Of a DNA stretch of 64,000 bases, positions 29,079-37,841 are shown in pieces. This DNA is from Sphingomicrobium arenosum (GTDB lineage: Bacteria > Pseudomonadota > Alphaproteobacteria > Sphingomonadales > Sphingomonadaceae), in assembly GCF_026157085.1 (NCBI RefSeq), contig NZ_JANPVN010000001.1, positions 62,001-126,000 of the forward strand, read 5' to 3'. The position numbers and the translations under genes were made by a program. The notes beneath the pieces are model-generated. The model searched no databases. It was not told the origin of the DNA and saw nothing but the letters and a program-made list of their open reading frames with translations. Position 1 is the stretch's first letter, and each line of letters begins with the position of its first letter.

Positions 29079-31355
29079 ATGACGCCCCACTTGATCCTTG
29101 CCGCAATGCTTGCGCCTGCCGAGCCGGCGCACGGCGTCGTCGATGGCGTGGCAGTCATCGAGGCCGAGGACGTGGTGCTGCGCGGCGATTGGCGGCGGGT
29201 CGCGGACGAAGACGCATCGCGAGGTGCGGCGATCCACTATGGCGGGCCCAATCGCTATGCGCTCGATGGCAGCGAGGTGGGGGCGAGCCTGCGCTATTGC
29301 GTGATGGTGGAGGAGCCGGGCGACTATGCGCTTCGCCTCAGGATGAAGCGCTCGCGCGCGGGCGAGCCCGACATCCGCGAGGACGAGCGCAACGATTATT
29401 GGCTCAGGCTGTCGGGCGGGCAGTGGATGAAGCTGTTCGCCAATACGCCATGGGAGGAATATGGTTGGGACGGCGGTTTGGATTTCCATCACCTGACCGG
29501 AAGGCGGCCCGAGGCGGCGCTGACCTTCGAGGCGGCGGGGCTCAATTGTTTCGAGATTGCCGGGCGGTCGGAGGCGGTGCGGCTCGACGCGATCATGCTC
29601 TCGCTGGGCGATCCGGATGTGAAAACGGCGCGGGCGAGCACGCTCCTTGCCGCTGGACCCCATGTCGGATCGGTGCATCATCCGGTGACGATCGACGTGG
29701 AAGGCCCCGAGGCCAATGAGGGCGGACGGCTCAATCCCTTCACCGAGCGGCGGCTGGCGCTGACGGTGACCGCGCCCGATGGCGAGCAGATCGTCCTGCG
29801 CGGCTTCTTCGCGGGCGATGGCGATGCGGGGACGAGCGGCGCAGCGGGCGGTACGGTATGGCGCGCGCTGTTCACCCCCGACGCGCCGGGCCTGTGGCGC
29901 TGGGAGGCGCGGCTGGCGGGGGGCGAGGATATTGCCGTGTCGCGCGATTGGGCGGCGGGCGAAACGCTGGCGGAAAGCGAGGGCGAGGTGACGGTATTGC
30001 CGTCGCTGGCGCAGGGGACCGACTGGCGCGCCCAGGAGATGGGGCGACTGACCGTCGAGGACGGCGAGTATCGGCTTGGCGGATCGGGCCGCATCTGGCT
30101 CAAGTCCGGCACCAACAGCCCCGAAAACCTGCTCGGTTTTCACGAGTTTGACGACACCTATCGCATGGCGAGCAATGCGCGCGAGGGGGAGGCTGCGGCC
30201 TCGCTCGACCTGCATCGCTTCGCCGCGCATGAGAAGGATTGGCGCGAGGGCGATCCGACATGGGGCGATGACGGGCGCGGCAAGGCGCTCATCGGGGCGG
30301 TCAATTATCTTGCCGACCAGGGAGTGAATTCGGCCTATTTCCTGCTGTGGAACGTGGGCGGGGACGGCAAGGACGTGTGGCCCTTCGTCGATCCCGACGA
30401 CATGACGCGGTTCGACATCTCCAAGCTCGATCAATGGCAGACGCTGTTCGCGCATCTGCAGGCGCGGGGCATCGCGCTGCATCTAGTGCTGCAGGAAACC
30501 GAGAATGAGCTGGTCATGGATGGCGGCGACACGGGCACCATCCGCAAGCTCTATTTCGCCGAGATGGCGGCGCGGTTCGGGCACCATAATGCGCTGATCT
30601 GGAACCTCGGCGAGGAGAATGGACCGGTGCATTGGCGCCCCGAGGGGCAATCGACCGCGCAGCGCGAGGCGATGATCGACTGGCTGTCGGCGGTCGATCC
30701 CTACGATCATCCGATCCTGCTCCACACCCTCCCCAATCCCGAGGACAAGGACGACATCCTGCCGCCATTGCTCGGCTACGAGGGCCTCGACGGGCTCAGC
30801 TTCCAGGTGTCCGACCCGGCGGCAGTCAAGGCCGAGACGCTGCGCTGGGCGCGGGCGAGCCGAGCGGCGGGGCAGCCATGGGCGCTGAGCATGGACGAAA
30901 TCGGGCCGTGGATGCATGGCGCGGTGCCCGATGCGGATAGCGAGGATGGGCATCGCGCGCTCGCCCGCGAGGCGCTGTGGGGGCATCTGCTGGCCGGTGG
31001 CAGCGGGGTCGAATGGTATTTCGGCGCGCAGCACGATCATAACGATCTTACCGCCGAGGACTTTCGCTCGCGCGACAAATTGTGGCGCATTTCGAGCGCG
31101 GCGCGGCGGTTGGTCGAGGATACCTTCGATCTCGCAACGCGCCGACCCTGCGACGGGCGGTTCGAGGACTATAAGTGCTTGCAGGGCATCACGCCCGATG
31201 GCCTCAAGGCGATAATGCTTTACCTCGAGGCGGGGGAGGCAGTGCCGGCCGAACTCCTGACTGGCATCTCGATCGAATTTCGCGATCCGCTGGCAGCTGG
31301 CTCGCCGATCGAGGGCGGTCCGGCACACGACCGGATCGTGATCGCGAAGGACTAG
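29079..31355 (+). CDS. DUF5060-type glycoside hydrolase
   Basis: A 758-residue probably exported protein. Residues 25-180 look like a carbohydrate-binding beta-sandwich (VVDGVAVIEAEDVVLRGDW; aromatic WMKLFANTPWEEYGWDGG). Residues about 205-300 match the DUF5060 Ig-like domain (ALTVTAPDGEQIVLRGFFAG, TPDAPGLWRWEARL). Residues about 340-700 form a TIM barrel with two well-placed glutamates, ALIWNLGEENG (acid/base, near 510) and WALSMDEIGP (nucleophile, near 605), as in clan A hydrolases. The ATG at 29079 is preferred because AAGGAG lies 8 bases before it; an ATG two codons earlier is too close. The signal peptide is weak. The polysaccharide target is unknown. Confidence 0.88.
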   Translation: MTPHLILAAMLAPAEPAHGVVDGVAVIEAEDVVLRGDWRRVADEDASRGAAIHYGGPNRYALDGSEVGASLRYCVMVEEPGDYALRLRMKRSRAGEPDIREDERNDYWLRLSGGQWMKLFANTPWEEYGWDGGLDFHHLTGRRPEAALTFEAAGLNCFEIAGRSEAVRLDAIMLSLGDPDVKTARASTLLAAGPHVGSVHHPVTIDVEGPEANEGGRLNPFTERRLALTVTAPDGEQIVLRGFFAGDGDAGTSGAAGGTVWRALFTPDAPGLWRWEARLAGGEDIAVSRDWAAGETLAESEGEVTVLPSLAQGTDWRAQEMGRLTVEDGEYRLGGSGRIWLKSGTNSPENLLGFHEFDDTYRMASNAREGEAAASLDLHRFAAHEKDWREGDPTWGDDGRGKALIGAVNYLADQGVNSAYFLLWNVGGDGKDVWPFVDPDDMTRFDISKLDQWQTLFAHLQARGIALHLVLQETENELVMDGGDTGTIRKLYFAEMAARFGHHNALIWNLGEENGPVHWRPEGQSTAQREAMIDWLSAVDPYDHPILLHTLPNPEDKDDILPPLLGYEGLDGLSFQVSDPAAVKAETLRWARASRAAGQPWALSMDEIGPWMHGAVPDADSEDGHRALAREALWGHLLAGGSGVEWYFGAQHDHNDLTAEDFRSRDKLWRISSAARRLVEDTFDLATRRPCDGRFEDYKCLQGITPDGLKAIMLYLEAGEAVPAELLTGISIEFRDPLAAGSPIEGGPAHDRIVIAKD

Positions 31356-32674
31356 TCGCCGCGGATCTCGGCGCGGCGCGCGTCCCACCAGTCGAGGCGT
31401 TCCTTGAGACGCTTCTCGAAGCCGCGTTCGACGGGGTCGTAGAAGCGCTGCGGGGGCAAGTCGTCGGGCCAGTAATTGTCGCCCGAAAAACCGTCCTCGG
31501 CGTCATGGTCGTAGGTATAACCCTTGCCGTAGCCAACCTCCTTCATGAGCTTGGTCGGCGCGTTGAGGATGTTCTGGGGCGGCATCAGGCTGCCGGTTTC
31601 CTTGGCGGTGCGGAAAGCGGCTTTCTGCGCCTTATAGGCGGCGTTCGATTTGGGGGCGCTGGCAAGGTAGAGGACGGCCTGGACGAGCGCGAGTTCGCCC
31701 TCGGGGCTGCCTAGGAAATCATAGGCGTCCTTGGCAGCGAGGCATTGGACGAGCGCATTGGGATCGGCGAGGCCGATGTCTTCCGACGCCATGCGCACGA
31801 GGCGGCGGCAAAGGTAGAGCGGATCCTCGCCCGCCGTCAGCATGCGTGCGAGATAATAGAGCGCGGCCTGCGGGTCGCTGCCGCGGACCGATTTGTGGAG
31901 CGCGCTGATGAGGTTGTAATGCCCCTCGCGATCCTTGTCATAGACCGCGACGCGGCGCTGGAGCAGGTCGGCGAGCCCCTTGGGGTCCAGCGGTTCGGTG
32001 AGGCCCAGGTCGAACAGCGTTTCGGCCTGGTTGAGGAGAAAGCGCCCATCGCCGTCGGCGGAGGCGACCAGCGCGGCGCGGGCATTGTCGTCGAGCGGGA
32101 GGGGGGCGCCGACGAGCGCCTCGGCCTTGTCGAGCAGCTTCGATAGCGCGGTCTCGTCGAGGCGGTGGAGGATGAGGACCTGCGCACGCGACAGGAGCGC
32201 GGCGTTCAATTCGAAGCTGGGGTTTTCGGTGGTGGCGCCGACGAGCGTGACGGTGCCGTCCTCGACGAAGGGAAGGAAGCCGTCCTGCTGGGCGCGATTG
32301 AAGCGGTGGATTTCATCGACGAAGAGCAGGGTGCGCTGGCCCGCGCTCGCCATCTTCTTCGCCTCGGCAAAGGCCCTCTTGAGATCGGCGACGCCCGAGA
32401 AAACCGCGCTCAGCATGACGAAGCGCAGGCCCACGGCGTCGGCGAGGAGCCTGGCGATGCTCGTCTTGCCCGTGCCGGGAGGACCCCACAGGATCATCGA
32501 GGAGAGTTTGCCCGCCGCGACCATGCGTCCGATGGCACCCTCGGGGCCGGTGAGATACTCTTGGCCCACGACCTCGTCCAGCGCGCGCGGGCGCAGGCGG
32601 TCGGCGAGCGGAGCGCCCTCGGCGGGGCCGCTGTCGGCGGACGGCTCGGGATCGCTCCCGAACAGGTCAGCCAT
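31352..32674 (-). CDS. rarA: Replication-associated recombination protein A (AAA+ ATPase)
   Basis: A 440-residue RarA/MgsA (Mgs1/WRNIP1-type) ATPase that acts at stalled replication forks. Walker A GPPGTGKTS (about residues 64-72), Walker B LLFVDEIHRFN, sensor 1 GATTENPSFEL, sensor 2 region, and the C-terminal tetramerisation domain with LARMLTAGEDPLYLCRRLVR and LMPPQNILNAPTKLMKEVGY. The ATG at 32674 overlaps the last 8 bases of the glycosyltransferase gene. Thirty-two further in-frame codons exist upstream but fall inside that gene and are not conserved-looking. Its stop interlocks with the convergent hydrolase stop. Confidence 0.96.
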   Translation of the reverse strand: MADLFGSDPEPSADSGPAEGAPLADRLRPRALDEVVGQEYLTGPEGAIGRMVAAGKLSSMILWGPPGTGKTSIARLLADAVGLRFVMLSAVFSGVADLKRAFAEAKKMASAGQRTLLFVDEIHRFNRAQQDGFLPFVEDGTVTLVGATTENPSFELNAALLSRAQVLILHRLDETALSKLLDKAEALVGAPLPLDDNARAALVASADGDGRFLLNQAETLFDLGLTEPLDPKGLADLLQRRVAVYDKDREGHYNLISALHKSVRGSDPQAALYYLARMLTAGEDPLYLCRRLVRMASEDIGLADPNALVQCLAAKDAYDFLGSPEGELALVQAVLYLASAPKSNAAYKAQKAAFRTAKETGSLMPPQNILNAPTKLMKEVGYGKGYTYDHDAEDGFSGDNYWPDDLPPQRFYDPVERGFEKRLKERLDWWDARRAEIRGD

Positions 32675-33818
32675 GATGCTCGGCGATGACGCGCTTGTAG
32701 GTGTCGACGACGATGCTGTTGATCGAATCCCAGTCCATCGTCTTGGCCTTGGCGAGACCGGCCTCGCCATGGGCGGCGCGCAGTGCCGGATCGGCCTGGT
32801 AGCTGGCGAGATGCGCGGCCAACCCGTCGATGTCGCCGGGCGGGGCGACGAGGCCGGTCACGCCGGGGGTGACGAGGCTGTTGGTGCCGGTCGCGGCGAT
32901 GGCGACGACAGGAAGCTGACAGGCCATGGCCTCGAGCGTGACGTTGCCGAAGGTCTCGGTGATCGACGGATTGAGGAAGACGTCGGCAGAAGCGAGGGCG
33001 CGGGCGAGGTCGGGGCCTTCCTGATGGCCGACGAAGACGGCGTCGTCGGGAAGATGTTCCTCGAACCAGCTGCGCGCGGGACCATCGCCGATGACGAGCA
33101 CGCGGTGCGGCAGCCCCTTCTTCTCGAGCTTCTCGATCGTCTCCGCAAAGACGTCGAGGCCCTTTTCCATGACGATGCGGCCGAGGAAGGCGATGGCCAT
33201 TTCCTCATCGCCGATGCCGAGGCCGCGGCGCCAGTCCATGTCGCGGCGCTGAGGGTTGAACTGGTCGCGGTCGACCCCGCGCGCCCAGATGGTGATTGCC
33301 TCGTTCATGCGCTGCTCGCGCAGCACGTCGGCGGTCGAGGGGGCGGGGACGAGCAGCGCGTCGCATTTGCCATAGAGCTTGCGAAGCCAGCCCTGAAGCA
33401 CGGGTTCGAGCCAGTCGAGGTGGTAATATTGGAGATAGGTCTCGAAGCGGGTGTGAACCGAGGCGACGGCGGGAATGCCGCGTTCATTGGCCCAATTGAC
33501 CGCCTTTACCGCGACGAAATCGGGCGAGGAGATGTGGACGACATTCGGCTTGAAGGCGGCCAGATCCTCGCGCACGCCCTTCGACAGGTTGAAGGCGAAG
33601 CGATATTCGGCGCGGCCCGGAATGGGGAAGCTCGGCACCGAGACGAGGTCGCCGGTGGGCTCGAAGGCGGGTTCCTCGACGGTGGGCGAATAGACGCGCA
33701 GCTTCACGCCCTGCCGCAGGAGATATTCGGCAAGGCGGTTGAGCGCCTGGTTGGCGCCGTCGCGAACGTAATTATAGTTGCCCGAGAAGAGGGCAACGCG
33801 AAGTTCCTGCGCTTCCAT
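32667..33818 (-). CDS. Glycosyltransferase family 4 (GT-B) enzyme
   Basis: A 383-residue retaining GT-B enzyme. The N-terminal domain includes LFSGNYNYVRDGANQALNRL and VVHISSPDFVAVKAVNWANE; the C-terminal domain has AFLGRIVMEKGLDVFAETIE, VLVIGDGPARSWFEEHLP and the EX7E motif ETFGNVTLE. The overall look fits GT4 enzymes that mannosylate or glucosylate lipids or polysaccharide (PimB/DgdA-like). It is cytoplasmic, with no membrane helix. It overlaps rarA by 8 nt. The acceptor is unknown. Confidence 0.93.
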   Translation of the reverse strand: MEAQELRVALFSGNYNYVRDGANQALNRLAEYLLRQGVKLRVYSPTVEEPAFEPTGDLVSVPSFPIPGRAEYRFAFNLSKGVREDLAAFKPNVVHISSPDFVAVKAVNWANERGIPAVASVHTRFETYLQYYHLDWLEPVLQGWLRKLYGKCDALLVPAPSTADVLREQRMNEAITIWARGVDRDQFNPQRRDMDWRRGLGIGDEEMAIAFLGRIVMEKGLDVFAETIEKLEKKGLPHRVLVIGDGPARSWFEEHLPDDAVFVGHQEGPDLARALASADVFLNPSITETFGNVTLEAMACQLPVVAIAATGTNSLVTPGVTGLVAPPGDIDGLAAHLASYQADPALRAAHGEAGLAKAKTMDWDSINSIVVDTYKRVIAEHHG

Positions 33819-33898
33819 GGGGGATGGGCATAGCGGGGCTTTGCCAGCGCGCCAAGTTGGGGTTTGCTTTTGCCGTGGCGGAGCGCATGGTGGGGGGC

Positions 33899-34243
33899 AT
33901 GAGCGAGAATGAACTGGGCGGGCCCGCGCCGGAGCGCGACGACGATGGCGACGGCGACGGTGAGAGCGAAAGCAAGGACCAGCGGCTGAGCATGGTCGAC
34001 GAGGCGCTGGTTGCTTCCTCGATCGCGGCGACCAACGGCTTGCTCGTGATCCTCGCGCGGCTGGTGGCCCGCGGAGTGTTCGACCAGGAGGATTTGCAGG
34101 CGTTCAGCGAAAGCTATTCCAAGCCGCTCGATCACGAGGGCATGCGAGAGAATGAGCTGATCAGCCAGATGCAGGACCAGATGGAAAATACGCTGGCGCA
34201 ATTGAACGCCTATCTCGGCAACCAGCAGGGCGGCGAGGACTAG
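33899..34243 (+). CDS. Acidic small protein of unknown function
   Basis: A 114-residue protein starting MSENELGGPAPERDDDGDGD. An acidic disordered N-terminus (residues 5-30) is followed by a helical domain (DEALVASSIAATNGLLVILA, then HEGMRENELISQMQDQMENT). No family recognised; no signal peptide. The start is chosen at 33899 after a G-rich site; ATGs 4 and 25 codons earlier are in frame, but the earliest part is antisense to the glycosyltransferase. Its stop interlocks with crtB in a shared CTAG (34240-34243). Confidence 0.7.
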   Translation: MSENELGGPAPERDDDGDGDGESESKDQRLSMVDEALVASSIAATNGLLVILARLVARGVFDQEDLQAFSESYSKPLDHEGMRENELISQMQDQMENTLAQLNAYLGNQQGGED

Positions 34244-35169
34244 GACAGCCGCGGGCGGGTCCACAGGTTGCGACGGTCCATTTCGGGTGCCCGGCCGACA
34301 CTGTCGAGCAGTGCCTGTCCGACCAACAGCAATTTTTCGCCTTTGGGCACGGTGATGCGCTGATCCCAGGCGGCGGCACCGAAATCGCGGGCTTTTTCGG
34401 CGATGCGACCATAGATGCGCGCGGCCGAAAGCACCGCCCAGCGGCTGCGCGGCGGCAGCTGCGCGGCGCCGACGCGGGCACTCAGCCGATAGAGATCGGC
34501 ATGGGTGGCGAGGCGGCGGGCGAGGCGGCCGAGCTTTTCGCGCTGCGTTGGATCGTCGGGGTCGATCGCCGAGATACTTTCCTCGGCAAGCCAGTCGGTG
34601 GGCAGGTAGCAGCGCCCGACGCGGGCATCCTCGACCACGTCGCGCGCGATGTTGGCGAGCTGGAAGGCGAGGCCGAGATCGCTGGCGCGGTCGAGCGTGT
34701 CGGTATCGGATGCGGGCACGCCCATGACCTGCGCCATCATCACGCCGACCGCGCCCGCGACCTGATAGCAATAGCTCAGCAGGTCTTCCTCGGTCATCGG
34801 CTGCCATCCGGCCGCATCGCGCGCGAAGCCGGCGAGATGGTGCGCGGGAAGGTCGGGATGGATGGCGCATTCGGCGGCAACAAGCCCCAAGGCATCGAAA
34901 GGGACGAGGCCGGTCTTTTTCCCGGCGAGCGCGGTCGCGGTCTTCTCGCGCACGAAGTCGAGACGCTCTTCGGGATTGGTCGGCGTGGTAGCGTCATGGC
35001 CGAGCGTCTGGCCGTCGGTGATATCATCGCAGGCGCGGCACCAGCTGTAGAGCAGCCACGAGCGCTCGCGCGTCTCCTCGTCGAACAGCTGGCTGGCAAA
35101 GCGGAAGCTCTTCGAACCCTTGGCGATGCTGTCGCCAGCCGCCGCCACGAGATCGGCGCGGCTGGTCAT
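34240..35169 (-). CDS. crtB: Phytoene synthase
   Basis: A 309-residue squalene/phytoene synthase that condenses two geranylgeranyl diphosphates to phytoene. Motifs: GSKSFRFASQLFD at the N-terminus, the first Asp-rich motif YSWCRACDDITDG, the second LANIARDVVEDARVGRCYLP, and helix J-type ending. The ATG overlaps the crtI stop (ATGA); a much longer open frame is the shadow of crtI. It is the last gene of crtY-crtI-crtB. Confidence 0.96.
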   Translation of the reverse strand: MTSRADLVAAAGDSIAKGSKSFRFASQLFDEETRERSWLLYSWCRACDDITDGQTLGHDATTPTNPEERLDFVREKTATALAGKKTGLVPFDALGLVAAECAIHPDLPAHHLAGFARDAAGWQPMTEEDLLSYCYQVAGAVGVMMAQVMGVPASDTDTLDRASDLGLAFQLANIARDVVEDARVGRCYLPTDWLAEESISAIDPDDPTQREKLGRLARRLATHADLYRLSARVGAAQLPPRSRWAVLSAARIYGRIAEKARDFGAAAWDQRITVPKGEKLLLVGQALLDSVGRAPEMDRRNLWTRPRLS

Positions 35170-36629
35170 CCGATCATCAGCTCCGCGGTCGCCTGCGCCG
35201 AGCCGACGACGCCCGGAATACCCGCGCCCGGATGGGTGCCCGCGCCGACGAAATAGAGGTTCGACAATTTGTCGTCGCGATTGTGGACGCGCATCCATGC
35301 CGACTGGGTGAGGATGGGTTCGAGGCTGAAGGCCGAGCCGAGATGGGCGAACAGGTCGGTCTCGAAATCGGCAGGCGAATAGCAAAAGCGGGTGCGGATG
35401 CGCTTGCGGATGTCGGGGATCAGCCGTTCTTCCAAGGTATCGAGGATGACCTCGGCATAATGGTTGGCGTTTTCCTGCCAGTCGATCGGTGCCTTGCCCA
35501 TGTGCGGCACGGGCGCGAGGGCGTAGAAGGTCGAGCAGCCCTCGGGCGCCATCGTGGGATCGGTCTTGGTCGGGTGGTGCAGGTAGAGCGACGGATCGCT
35601 CGCCAGCGTGCCGCGCTTGTAGATGTCGCCGAGGAGCCCTTCGTAGCGCGGCCCGAACAGGATCATGTGGTGCGGGATGTCGGGGAAGGTGCCTTCGAGG
35701 CCGAAGTGGAGGACGAACAGCGACGGGCTGTAGCGTTTGCGCTTCAAGGCCTTGTGCTGCTTCTTCCCGCGCTTGTGATCGAGCAGGCCGTAGGTGGCGA
35801 CGACATCGCCATTGGAGGCGACGGCGTCGGCATTGGCATGCCAGCCGCTCTTGGTGGTGACGCCGGTGACCTTGTCGCCGGACGCATGAATCTGCGTCAC
35901 GGGATCGCCGAGACGGATCGTGCCGCCGATGCGCTCGAACAGCGCGACCATGCCCGCGATGAGCCTGTTGGTCCCGCCCATCGCGAACCAGACGCCGCCG
36001 TCGCGCTCCAATTTGTGGATGAGCGCGTAGATGGACGAGCAGGTCATCGGATTGCCGCCGACGAGCAGGGTGTGGAAGCTCAAGGCCTGCCGGAGATGCT
36101 CTTCCTCGACATATTCGGAGACGATCGAATAGACGCTGCGCCACGCTTGGTACTTCGCCAGCGCGGGCGCGGCCTTCAGCATGTCGGAGAATTTGAGGAA
36201 GGCCTTGGTCCCGAGTTTCTCATAGCCTTCGTGGAACACGCCTTCGGAATATTGGAGGAAGCGCTTGTAGCCCTCGACGTCGGCGGGGTTCAGCTTCTCG
36301 ATCTCGGCGAAGAGCTTTTCGTCGTCATTGGTATAGTCGAAGCGCGTCCCGTCGGGCCAGTCGAGCGCGTAGAAGGGCGTGACGGGGACGAGGTCGACAT
36401 CCTGCGCGATGTCCTGTCCCGACAGTTCCCATAGCGACTTGAGGCAATCGGGATCGGTGATGACGGTCGGGCCGCCGTCGAAGACATGGCCGTCGCGTTC
36501 CCAATAATAGGCTCGACCACCAGGCTTGTCGCGCGCCTCGACAATGGTGGTCTGGATGCCGGCGGACTGGAGCCGGATGGCGAGCGCGAGCCCGCCGAAG
36601 CCCGAACCGATGACGATGGCTGACTTCAC
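35166..36629 (-). CDS. crtI: Phytoene desaturase (lycopene-forming)
   Basis: A 487-residue CrtI-type FAD enzyme taking phytoene to lycopene. The dinucleotide fold VKSAIVIGSGFGGLALAIRL, then VEARDKPGGRAYYWERDGHVFDGG, and the C-terminal signature FVGAGTHPGAGIPGVVGSAQ are clear. The start is a GTG at 36629 overlapping the crtY stop as GTGA; no ATG lies nearby and the dinucleotide fold would be lost with a later start. It overlaps crtB by 4 nt. The three genes are thus translationally coupled. Confidence 0.96.
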   Translation of the reverse strand: MKSAIVIGSGFGGLALAIRLQSAGIQTTIVEARDKPGGRAYYWERDGHVFDGGPTVITDPDCLKSLWELSGQDIAQDVDLVPVTPFYALDWPDGTRFDYTNDDEKLFAEIEKLNPADVEGYKRFLQYSEGVFHEGYEKLGTKAFLKFSDMLKAAPALAKYQAWRSVYSIVSEYVEEEHLRQALSFHTLLVGGNPMTCSSIYALIHKLERDGGVWFAMGGTNRLIAGMVALFERIGGTIRLGDPVTQIHASGDKVTGVTTKSGWHANADAVASNGDVVATYGLLDHKRGKKQHKALKRKRYSPSLFVLHFGLEGTFPDIPHHMILFGPRYEGLLGDIYKRGTLASDPSLYLHHPTKTDPTMAPEGCSTFYALAPVPHMGKAPIDWQENANHYAEVILDTLEERLIPDIRKRIRTRFCYSPADFETDLFAHLGSAFSLEPILTQSAWMRVHNRDDKLSNLYFVGAGTHPGAGIPGVVGSAQATAELMIG

Positions 36630-37777
36630 TCGTGCACTCCGATCAGGGCTTTCAATGCGCGGGAAATGCGCACGGGGGGTTTGCCGGCGAGGATACGCGC
36701 CTTGTCGGCAGTCGTGGTGTTGCCCGCGTAGAAGCGCTCGATCAACCCGGCGGGAAGGCGGTAGAAGCGCTCGAGGATGCGGTAGCGTTCCGCCGGGTCC
36801 GCCGCATGAAAGAGCATGCGTGCGAGGAGCCGGTCGAAGGACTGGCGCTGCCAATGGGCGGTGGCGCGCTTTCTGGTGGCGCGGGCTAGCGCGTCGCCGT
36901 TCATCGGCAAGGCATGGGAGAGCCAGCTGGCGAAGCGGACCGCGTCGGGCAGCGAATAGCTGGTGAGGTGGTGGAACAGGCCGGCGCGCACGCCTGCGCG
37001 AGGGATGGGGTCGTTCTTGGGCCAGAGCGCGTCCCAGTCGCCGCCGGTGACGACGGGGAGGACGCCCTGTTCTTCGTGGAGGACCGTCGCATCCTGCCAG
37101 CCCTGCGCCTCGGCATAGGCCAAGATGCGGTTGGCGAGGAGATCGCGGTCAAGCTTGGATTCGAGCTGGTAATAGGTGTCCTCGACGAAGACTTGGGTAG
37201 CGCTAAAGGGGAGGCAGTAGACGAAGCGATAGCCGTCGGACTGGTCGACCGTCGCATCCATGATGATCGGACGCGTCAGGCCGTGGCCGCCGGGCACGTC
37301 GAGCATCTGGCCGACGAATTTCTGATAGCCGCAGTCGAGCGCCTGCGGGCGGCAGCCGAAACCGCGGGCATCGAGCGTGGCGCGCGCCTCGATCCGCTGG
37401 CCATTGTCGATGCGAACATGGGTCGGCCCGATCTCGGTGATCTCGCCGTGGAGGACGGCATGGTCGAGGCGTTGGCGAAGAACGCTGTCGAGCCGGTCCG
37501 ACGTGATGCTGTTGTAGCGCTGGTCGAGCTCGCGCCGATGGGCCGGGAAGCGCACCTCATTGTCGTCCCAACTCTTGGCGAGCAGCGGATCGACGAGGTC
37601 GCGGTCGGCCGGGGCCACGTCGCTGTCGAAAAAGGACCAGACGTGGTTGCCGCCTAGCGCGTCGTCGCGTTCGACGAGCAATAGCTTGAGCTCGGGACGG
37701 CGGATCGAGAGCGCGAGTGCGCACAGCCCGCCTGCCAGCCCGCCGCCGGCGATGATGAGATCTGGCCGCTCTTCCAT
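36626..37777 (-). CDS. crtY: Lycopene beta-cyclase
   Basis: A 383-residue CrtY-type cyclase, producing beta-carotene from lycopene. It has a dinucleotide-binding start (PDLIIAGGGLAGGLCALALS), the cyclase motif VERDDALGGNHVWSFFDSD, and family blocks GYRFVYCLPFSATQVFVEDT, EEQGVLPVV and HHLTSYSLPDAVRFA. It is first in the crtYIB unit; the start lies 64 bp after the stop of the upstream HtrA-type protease on the same strand, so that gene might share the transcript. Confidence 0.96.
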   Translation of the reverse strand: MEERPDLIIAGGGLAGGLCALALSIRRPELKLLLVERDDALGGNHVWSFFDSDVAPADRDLVDPLLAKSWDDNEVRFPAHRRELDQRYNSITSDRLDSVLRQRLDHAVLHGEITEIGPTHVRIDNGQRIEARATLDARGFGCRPQALDCGYQKFVGQMLDVPGGHGLTRPIIMDATVDQSDGYRFVYCLPFSATQVFVEDTYYQLESKLDRDLLANRILAYAEAQGWQDATVLHEEQGVLPVVTGGDWDALWPKNDPIPRAGVRAGLFHHLTSYSLPDAVRFASWLSHALPMNGDALARATRKRATAHWQRQSFDRLLARMLFHAADPAERYRILERFYRLPAGLIERFYAGNTTTADKARILAGKPPVRISRALKALIGVHE

Positions 37778-37841
37778 ACAGGCCGACTATCGGGGCTGGC
37801 GCGGGCCAGCACAAGCCGATTTCGGGCGTCAAGGCGTGGCG

